This document shows, piece after piece, positions 58,144-64,000 of a DNA stretch of 64,000 nucleotides. This stretch comes from Gammaproteobacteria bacterium (GTDB lineage: Bacteria > Pseudomonadota > Gammaproteobacteria > Chromatiales > Chromatiaceae), in contig JASBTJ010000039.1 of NCBI GenBank assembly GCA_030148485.1, positions 50,788-114,787 on the forward strand, in the 5' to 3' direction. Every line of letters starts with the position of its first letter. Positions within the stretch are counted from its first letter, which is position 1. Under the pieces are notes generated by a model. The model ran no database searches. It had not been told where the DNA came from and saw only the letters and a list, made by a program, of their open reading frames with translations. A program made the position numbers and the translations under genes.

Positions 58144-61100
58144 ATGTCGCTGAAGCTGAAAATCTTCTTTCCCTTGCTGCTGGCGTCGTTAATCGGTGGC
58201 GCTTTTCTCAGCGTGGTCTGGCTGCCGGAAAATCTGCGTCTGATGACCGCGGACTATCAGCGCCTGCTCGATTCGCAATTGGCAAGCATCGGTGACGGCA
58301 TCACCCCGTTGCTGCTGGACGGCGATCTCGGTGCCATCTATCCGACGTTGGACGCGGTCAAAGCCAAACAACCTCAGTGGCTGAGTCTGCAATTATTGGA
58401 TGCCGACGGGCGGCGTCTATACCCGTTGCAGGCTGCCGCCGTCCCGCATAGCGAGCATGTCCAGCCGGTTACCAGCGAACTGCGGCACCAAGACGTTTTG
58501 CTGGGCGAACTGAAGGTGCTTGCCGATTTCTCCGACCGTCACCGACAGATCGAGAAACAGCGTTTGGAGTTGTTGGTCGCATTGTTCGGCGGCGTGCTGG
58601 TGTTGGGTGTTGTCGCTGTCGGCGTGGTGGAGGTCACCATCCGTCGACCTTTGACCCGCTTGGCGACGGTAGCGGAACGGATGGGAGCAGGGGACTTCCA
58701 CACCAGTCTGCCCCCCCATGGCCGTGATGAGGTCGCCCAGCTCATTCAACGGTTCGGCGCCATGCGGCAGTCCATCCGGCACCAGCGGGACGAGCTGAAC
58801 GATCAGTTTCTGGCGTTGCGTCACGCTCAAGACGAGTCCGTGGCGAAGAGCCGGCAGATCATTTCCATCCTCGAGAACACCAGCGACGCCTATTTTGCGC
58901 TCGATCGTGATCTGCGCTTCACATTCGTCAACTCGAACGCCGAAAGACTGCTCCACACGCCTTCGGCGGATTTTCTTCAGCGTAGGCTCTGGGATCTGTG
59001 TCCGGAACTGGGCAGCCATCTGGAAAAGCCGGTGCAACACCTGCTCGCCGCTGGCGACCCGGTTACCGCAGAGGCCTTCTATGCACCGCTCGGCCTGTGG
59101 TTGGAATGTCATCTGGCACCCATGGATGACGGTATCGCCATGTATGTCAGGGATATCACCAAGCGGAAACGGATTGCCCGGGCACTGCGTGCCAGCGAGG
59201 AGAACAATCGCGCCATCCTGGACAACGTCGCGGACGGCATCATCACCACGGATCAGGACGGCAGGATCTTGTCGTTCAATGCGTCAGCAGAGCGCATATT
59301 CGGTTATGACGCCCACGAGGTTATTGGGAGCGATCTCGGGACGCTGCTGGATACGGAGGTGGCGGACCCACACCGCGAGTGGGCGCGCAATCTCGCACCG
59401 CTGGATACCACGACCGTCACGCCGAATACCGGCCGGGAGATCAGTGCACGACGCAAGGACGGTACCTTGTTTCATCTTGAGGCGACCGTTACCCGGATGC
59501 GGATCGGGGACCAGGCTCAGTACGTCGGTATCGTGCGGGATGTGACCGAACGGCGCAAAGCGGACGAACAACTACGGCTCGCCGAAAAGATCTTCAAGAG
59601 CAACAGCGAGGGCATCGTTGTCACCGATGACCAGACCCGCATCCTGCGGGTAAACACCGCGTTCCAACGGATCACCGGTTATCCCAGTCATGAGGTCATC
59701 GGTCGCAAGCCGAGTCTGTTGTCGTCCGGGCGGCACGACGCACGTTTCTATTCCAGAATGTGGAAGGCGGTCGTTCAGGAAGGCCACTGGCAGGGGGAAA
59801 TCTGGAATCGGCGTAAGTGTGGGGATATCTATCCCGAGTGGTTGTCGCTCAGTGTGGTCTATAACGACGATGGCAGCGTCAGCAATTACGTAGGCATCTT
59901 CAGCGACATCACTCAGAAGAAGGCCGCCGAAGATCGCATTCACTACATGGCCCATCACGACACCCTTACCGGGCTGATCAACCGGCCCCGGTTCAATATG
60001 GAGCTGCGCGACGCCATCGAGCACGCTGCGGACTGTCAGGTTGAACTGGCGGTGCTGTATGTCGATCTGGATCATTTCAAAAAGGTCAACGATACCCTCG
60101 GGCACCCGGTGGGCGATGAACTGCTCAAGATCATCGCCACCCGGCTGAAAGACATGTTGCGCGATACCGATGTGGTGTGCCGGATCGGCGGTGACGAATT
60201 CATTGTGCTGTTGCGTGACATCAAGAAAACCGACTACGTGGGCAAGGTGGCGCACAATCTCATCAACGCGCTCTCCCATCCCATTGAGCTGGCACAACGG
60301 GAACTGTTCGTCGGCGCCAGTATCGGTATCGCCCTCTATCCCGCCGACGCCGAATCGGCGGACGAACTGATCAAAAACGCCGATACTGCGCTGTTCCAGG
60401 CCAAGCAACGCGGCCGGCATACCTATCAGTTCTACAGCCAGGACATGAACGCCGCCGCCATCGAACGCCTGGAACTGGACAGCAAGCTCCGCCGTGCTCT
60501 CAAGCGCGAGGAGTACGTGTTGTACTACCAACCGCAATTGGACGTGCGCACTGGGCAGGTGGTGGGCGCCGAGGCGCTGGTCCGTTGGCAGAACGACGAA
60601 CTCGGTCTGGTGCCACCGGCGGAATTCATCCCGTTGCTGGAGGATTCAGGACTCATCGTGCCGGTCGGCGAATGGATTCTGCGTACCGCCTGTCGACAGG
60701 CCAAGGCCTGGCAGGATGCCGGGCTGGGCAACATTCGCATCGCCGTCAATATCGCGCCCCATCAGTTTCTGTATTCCGATGTGGTGTCCACCGCCACCGA
60801 AGTACTCACCGAGACCGGCCTGGCACCTGAGCTGTTGGAACTGGAGATCACCGAGGGCAGCATCATGAGCGACGGCGAAAGCAGTATTCGTCGTTTGCAG
60901 AAGCTGTCCAGTATGGGCGTACAACTGGCCATCGACGATTTCGGCACCGGTTATTCGTCCTTGGCGTATCTGAAACGCTTTCCCATCGACGCGCTGAAAA
61001 TCGACCAGTCCTTTGTCCGCAACATGCACCGCGACCTCGACGACGCCAACATCGCCACGGCCGTGGTGTCTCTAGGGCGCAGCCTGGGCCTGCGGGTGAT

Positions 61101-61263
61101 CGCCGAAGGCGTCGAAGAGGCCGTGCACCTGGACAGGCTGCGCGAACTCGGCTGCGACGAAGCCCAGGGGTATTTCATCAGCCGCACGATGCCGGCGGCC
61201 GACTTCGATGCCTACCTGCGCGCACGGGCTGGTCAGCCCCAGTCGTCGTCCGCGCCTGTGTAG
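58144..61263 (+). CDS. Membrane GGDEF/EAL cyclic-di-GMP enzyme with PAS domains
   Basis: 1039 aa. Two membrane helices (about 7-25 and 140-162) bracket a periplasmic domain, then HAMP, three PAS units (from about 235, 350 and 475), GGDEF with an intact motif at 682-686 and an RxxD inhibition site (RDTD) five residues before, and EAL with EAL at 810-812 and DDFGTGYSSLAYLKRFP. Both catalytic motifs look intact. Likely partner of the PhnD-like protein. Confidence 0.93.
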   Translation: MSLKLKIFFPLLLASLIGGAFLSVVWLPENLRLMTADYQRLLDSQLASIGDGITPLLLDGDLGAIYPTLDAVKAKQPQWLSLQLLDADGRRLYPLQAAAVPHSEHVQPVTSELRHQDVLLGELKVLADFSDRHRQIEKQRLELLVALFGGVLVLGVVAVGVVEVTIRRPLTRLATVAERMGAGDFHTSLPPHGRDEVAQLIQRFGAMRQSIRHQRDELNDQFLALRHAQDESVAKSRQIISILENTSDAYFALDRDLRFTFVNSNAERLLHTPSADFLQRRLWDLCPELGSHLEKPVQHLLAAGDPVTAEAFYAPLGLWLECHLAPMDDGIAMYVRDITKRKRIARALRASEENNRAILDNVADGIITTDQDGRILSFNASAERIFGYDAHEVIGSDLGTLLDTEVADPHREWARNLAPLDTTTVTPNTGREISARRKDGTLFHLEATVTRMRIGDQAQYVGIVRDVTERRKADEQLRLAEKIFKSNSEGIVVTDDQTRILRVNTAFQRITGYPSHEVIGRKPSLLSSGRHDARFYSRMWKAVVQEGHWQGEIWNRRKCGDIYPEWLSLSVVYNDDGSVSNYVGIFSDITQKKAAEDRIHYMAHHDTLTGLINRPRFNMELRDAIEHAADCQVELAVLYVDLDHFKKVNDTLGHPVGDELLKIIATRLKDMLRDTDVVCRIGGDEFIVLLRDIKKTDYVGKVAHNLINALSHPIELAQRELFVGASIGIALYPADAESADELIKNADTALFQAKQRGRHTYQFYSQDMNAAAIERLELDSKLRRALKREEYVLYYQPQLDVRTGQVVGAEALVRWQNDELGLVPPAEFIPLLEDSGLIVPVGEWILRTACRQAKAWQDAGLGNIRIAVNIAPHQFLYSDVVSTATEVLTETGLAPELLELEITEGSIMSDGESSIRRLQKLSSMGVQLAIDDFGTGYSSLAYLKRFPIDALKIDQSFVRNMHRDLDDANIATAVVSLGRSLGLRVIAEGVEEAVHLDRLRELGCDEAQGYFISRTMPAADFDAYLRARAGQPQSSSAPV

Positions 61264-61436
61264 TCGCCGTGGCGGCGGAGTAGGGTGCCCGGTTTATTTT
61301 CTGAGTACCAACGGTGATCGTGGGGCGCCCACAACGACACGATTGCGTCGAGCCCATTCGGCCGTGCAGCGCTGTAGAAGAATGGGTCGGGTGGGTGCGT
61401 ACGTCAGTCTGTAGTGGGGCGTGTCGGGGGATGCCC

Positions 61437-61470
61437 GGCGCAATGCGGCTTTGCCTTATTGCGCCCTACG
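61437..61470. repeat. Half copy of the 171-base palindromic repeat
   Basis: GGCGCAATGCGGCTTTGCCT and on to GCCCTACG match the right end of the units at 30615 and 30786. Confidence 0.7.
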
Positions 61471-61487
61471 CGGGCTACGCGGGCGCG

Positions 61488-61952
61488 CTATGCTCCTAAC
61501 TCCAGCATCATTTCATCGGTGGGTTTGAAGCCCAATTCGTCGTAGAGGGAAGAGGCGGCTTCAGTGGCGAGTAGGCGCACCATTTTCACATCATGACCGC
61601 GTAGCCAGTCAATCGCGTTGTTACTCAGTTTAGTGGCAATGCCTCGCCCCCGATAATGTGAGTCGGTGTAAACATCGCCCAGGAATCCATATTGAGGTGG
61701 ATCGAAATAGCGGAACGGTAAGTCATTTTTTAAAAAAGCCCCCACGCACGCGACGATCTTGTCTCGTGAGCGCGCAACCATGTGAATAGCGCGCTTCTCC
61801 TGGTACAACCTTCGATAATCGTCCAACACCAAAGACGCCGCATTACGTGCAAGTAAATGCGAATAACCCGCTTCCTCAAACATCGCTAACTTCATTTCAA
61901 CAATTCGGGGAATGTCTGCGGTGGTCGCCTCTTCGTAGATAAGTACAGTCAT
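61488..61952 (-). CDS. GNAT acetyltransferase
   Basis: 154 aa. GNAT fold with acetyl-CoA motif VYTDSHYRGRGIATKLSNNAIDWL and LLATEAASSLYDELGFKPTDEMML. Substrate unknown. It starts at the edge of a lower-GC region and may be part of the accessory segment. Confidence 0.92.
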   Translation of the reverse strand: MTVLIYEEATTADIPRIVEMKLAMFEEAGYSHLLARNAASLVLDDYRRLYQEKRAIHMVARSRDKIVACVGAFLKNDLPFRYFDPPQYGFLGDVYTDSHYRGRGIATKLSNNAIDWLRGHDVKMVRLLATEAASSLYDELGFKPTDEMMLELGA

Positions 61953-61994
61953 TTACGGACTATCGCCTTATCGAATATGACGGAAATAAATGAA

Positions 61995-62060
61995 TCAATG
62001 GGATCAGATTCGATTGATCCGTCAGTAATATGTGCTTTCAAAGGAGTCTGACTCCATTGG
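61995..62060. repeat. 66-base palindromic repeat, left copy
   Basis: TCAATGGGATCAGATTCGAT at the left and GAGTCTGACTCCATTGG at the right are inverted. The stop of the minus-strand gene at 62038 lies inside it. Near match to 63911-63976. Confidence 0.75.
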
Positions 62061-63006
62061 TCTCCCCTTTTCCAAGCGACAACTTTACCAACATATCTCT
62101 CATGTAGACTTCAAGGTTGGCGGCCAACCCACCTATGTTGTATTTTCTCTCGTCAGCTTCTCCTGTGTGTACGAGGTAGCTCCTTGCCTCGTAGCACTTC
62201 TTAATGAAGGATTCTGAGGGAAGGCCATCGTACTTGTGATCCGGGAGATGTTCTGCAGCCATCTTTCTCAAGCTCTGGGATATGGAGTCTTTCTTTAACC
62301 AGTTCAAAGACCCAAGAATGGATAGCCTCTCGTCATCTGGAATATCCGCACATTTAGTTATTCCTCTCAAGTGATCTACGAGACTGCTAGCCGATTCTGA
62401 GCGATTATTTGGGTCCAAGACGGACTCCGCAGCTAGAACAAGAGTTAAAAATCTAGATCTAGGGGATGTTTCGAAAAAAGATGCTGTCAACAGCTCCATG
62501 GAAAGTTTTGTCTTACTGTTTACGCATCTAGGCTCGCTTAGGATCGTACAAATCTCATCGGCAAAGAATTCACGTCCCCTAGGGCGTAGCAGTTCTGTAG
62601 CAGAGACTGTGACGCATGAAGTAGGGATGTCTTCGCTATATGCCGTCACGCCATGGACATCGTCTATCACGCGTAAGCCGTTTTCAGAAAGAATCTTTTC
62701 TTTCATGAAACTAGTAAATCCGCCACTCGCTTTGTCTTTACCTGCATCAATCCCCATGCGGTGCTTTGCACCAAAACACAAGGTAGACTCCTTGATTTGT
62801 TGGGCGTAATCAAGAGCCTCTTCCTCTGACTGGTAGCTACCCGAAGTTAGAGCAAACCGAGTAGATTCGCCAAACTTTTCCGCATCGATACAATGCAGCT
62901 TGGCAGGGTGGCCATTTGGGAGGGCGAATTCATACTCCTTGTCATCGCCCGTTATCATCCCCTTGTGAGATATGTTGAACCGGAATCGCAATTTAAAGGT
63001 TGCCAT
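62038..63006 (-). CDS. HEPN/Apea-like protein, unknown
   Basis: 322 aa from ATG 63006 (or 340 from 63060). The C-terminal third is HEPN/Apea-like: LLTASFFETSPRSRFLTLVLAAESVL, then SFIKKCYEARSYLVHTGEAD, where R-x4-H is the usual HEPN RNase motif form (here RSYLVH). The N-terminal part is mixed alpha/beta, unassigned. Codon use is lower in GC than the nif genes. The last codons lie within the palindromic repeat. Confidence 0.75.
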   Translation of the reverse strand: MATFKLRFRFNISHKGMITGDDKEYEFALPNGHPAKLHCIDAEKFGESTRFALTSGSYQSEEEALDYAQQIKESTLCFGAKHRMGIDAGKDKASGGFTSFMKEKILSENGLRVIDDVHGVTAYSEDIPTSCVTVSATELLRPRGREFFADEICTILSEPRCVNSKTKLSMELLTASFFETSPRSRFLTLVLAAESVLDPNNRSESASSLVDHLRGITKCADIPDDERLSILGSLNWLKKDSISQSLRKMAAEHLPDHKYDGLPSESFIKKCYEARSYLVHTGEADERKYNIGGLAANLEVYMRDMLVKLSLGKGETNGVRLL

Positions 63007-63096
63007 GTATCGTCTGGGGTGCGTTTTGCGCTTAACATTCAGGTGACTGGCGCGACGCACGGAGCGTCCAAGTTGACCTGCTTGCTAAACGTTTTT

Positions 63097-63750
63097 TCAT
63101 TTTTCTACGTTCCGCTGATTTGTAACAACTCTAAAAGACTTAAAAGCCAATCGTGCCTTTATTGCTTTGGCTTCAGGATGCAATTCCTTAAGAAGCGCTC
63201 TGATTTGATAAATTGGAATTGGGCAAGAATGGCCTAGTACAACCTCGCGCAGTCTTAGCTCGTTAGAGAATGGCATGAAATATAGGCCACCTTCGCACGT
63301 CCCTTCATCCAGGCCTACATGCATACGTATTTCATCTTCGTATTCCCAGTGCTTATATTTAGTGCTTGTGATTTTCTGTACATACGATGGTTCGATACCA
63401 TTTAACTTATTGCCACCCACATATTCAACGGGAATACGATCTCGGCTGTAATGCACTTCGCTGGCATATTTGTCTGGTATGTCAAACCCTAGTGCCATTC
63501 CATGATGTTTGTCGGCGTAATGACTCCAAAGAACTGGGTTTTCCCAGTTTTTGGAAAAGCAAATTAACCCCTTTGTTTCATTGAATTCCTTTTTCATTTC
63601 TGAGGTTGCGCCTCTAAGTTCCTTCTCACTGAGTTCACCTGCCAGCAGTTCAAATGGATCATTAAGATCATCATATCGAGATATCTTTATTCTCGATAAC
63701 GCAATATTTGTTATACCAAATTGAGCTGAAAGAAGGTGATAAACTCTCAT
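63097..63750 (-). CDS. DUF2971-type protein
   Basis: 217 aa. DUF2971 signs: NTKGLICFSK-type segment (here ETKGLICFSKNWENPVLWSHYADKHHGMALGFDIP), RDRIPVEY, KHWEYEDEIRMHVG and LREVVLGHSC. Function unknown, often in mobile or defence-like loci. It precedes the HEPN-like gene on the same strand with about 90 bases between. Low GC. Confidence 0.85.
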   Translation of the reverse strand: MRVYHLLSAQFGITNIALSRIKISRYDDLNDPFELLAGELSEKELRGATSEMKKEFNETKGLICFSKNWENPVLWSHYADKHHGMALGFDIPDKYASEVHYSRDRIPVEYVGGNKLNGIEPSYVQKITSTKYKHWEYEDEIRMHVGLDEGTCEGGLYFMPFSNELRLREVVLGHSCPIPIYQIRALLKELHPEAKAIKARLAFKSFRVVTNQRNVEK

Positions 63751-63778
63751 TTACGTGAAATCAATAAATCAACACGAA

Positions 63779-63795
63779 CCAATGGGGTCAGACTC
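63779..63795. repeat. Half copy of the GGTCAGACTC repeat
   Basis: CCAATGGGGTCAGACTC, the left arm only, just upstream of the DUF2971 gene. Confidence 0.6.
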
Positions 63796-63910
63796 ACTGC
63801 TGTCCCACTTATCGGACAAAAATAGCTCGGTTTCATGGGGCTTTTCGATACAATGAGTTCGCCACAAACCATTGATTGAAAACACGAAACCGTAGAAAAT
63901 CAATGGTAAA

Positions 63911-63976
63911 TCAATGGGGTCAGACTCGATTGATGCGTCAATAATGTGTCCTTTCGACGGCGTCTGACCCCATTGG
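63911..63976. repeat. 66-base palindromic repeat, right copy
   Basis: TCAATGGGGTCAGACTCGAT at the left and GTCTGACCCCATTGG at the right are inverted. Same length as 61995-62060, in direct orientation. Confidence 0.78.
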
Positions 63977-64000
63977 GCCCCGCGGATTCAACTCCAAAGT

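Overview
The window is the nitrogen-fixation and uptake-hydrogenase region of a GC-rich diazotrophic proteobacterium. Its NifL-NifA pair, NifM, nif-linked ClpX, Rnf complex, Shethna-type ferredoxins and DraT/DraG point to a Gamma- or Betaproteobacterium (Azotobacter, Chromatiales and Rhodocyclaceae have comparable sets). I cannot name the genus from the sequence. No rRNA, tRNA, CRISPR array or insertion sequence with a transposase was seen.

Layout. Bases 1-9700 hold a hydrogenase island. On the minus strand are hupD-F-G-H-I-J-K-hypA-hypB (hypB runs off the left edge). On the plus strand, divergent, are hupS-L-E-C behind a sigma-54-type promoter. Bases 9750-21360 hold nif assembly genes: an unknown NifA-type gene, a NifZ-like gene, iscA-nifU-nifS, nifV-nifP-TPR-nifW-nifZ-nifM-clpX, then on the minus strand an LRR protein, nifF and an unknown, and a plus-strand NifX-domain protein. 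Bases 21535-26873 carry rnfABCDGE-rnfH on the minus strand. Bases 27331-30549 hold nifL, broken by a frameshift in a G6 tract, and nifA. Bases 31772-38858 run nifB-fdxN-small ORF-nifO-flavodiiron protein-two [2Fe-2S] ferredoxins-nifQ-draG-ald. Bases 38865-41379, minus strand, hold draT and a separate SIR2-like/DUF1289-like/hemerythrin operon. Bases 41580-56722 are nifHDKT-fdx-nafY-DUF6129-lrv-unknown and nifEN-X-rseC-DUF269-DUF683-fdxB-FeSI-TPR-unknown-DUF364-DUF3144. The right end has a PhnD-like binding protein with a GGDEF/EAL enzyme, a GNAT acetyltransferase, and a lower-GC two-gene cassette (HEPN/Apea-like and DUF2971) bracketed by palindromic repeats.

Regulation. I found nine exact NifA upstream sites (TGT-N10-ACA), all in intergenic DNA, most with a -24/-12 sigma-54 element (GG-N10-GC) 45-120 bases away. 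They serve iscA-nifUS, nifV, nifB, nifEN, the nifF operon, rnfA/nifL, a gene of unknown function (9757-10317) and the SIR2-like/hemerythrin operon. nifH has a canonical -24/-12 element but an imperfect upstream site (ACC for ACA) inside a longer palindrome.

How it works together. NifUS and IscA supply Fe-S clusters. NifB, NifEN, NifV, NifQ, NifX and NafY build FeMo-co. NifM, NifW, NifZ and NifT help mature NifH and NifDK. Rnf, flavodoxin and ferredoxins feed electrons. HupSLC recycles the hydrogen evolved. DraT/DraG switch NifH by ADP-ribosylation of Arg101. Shethna FeSII, a flavodiiron protein and a hemerythrin suggest several layers of oxygen protection. The least explained parts are the NifA-type SIR2-like operon beside draT, several conserved unknowns inside nif operons, and the palindromic repeats.
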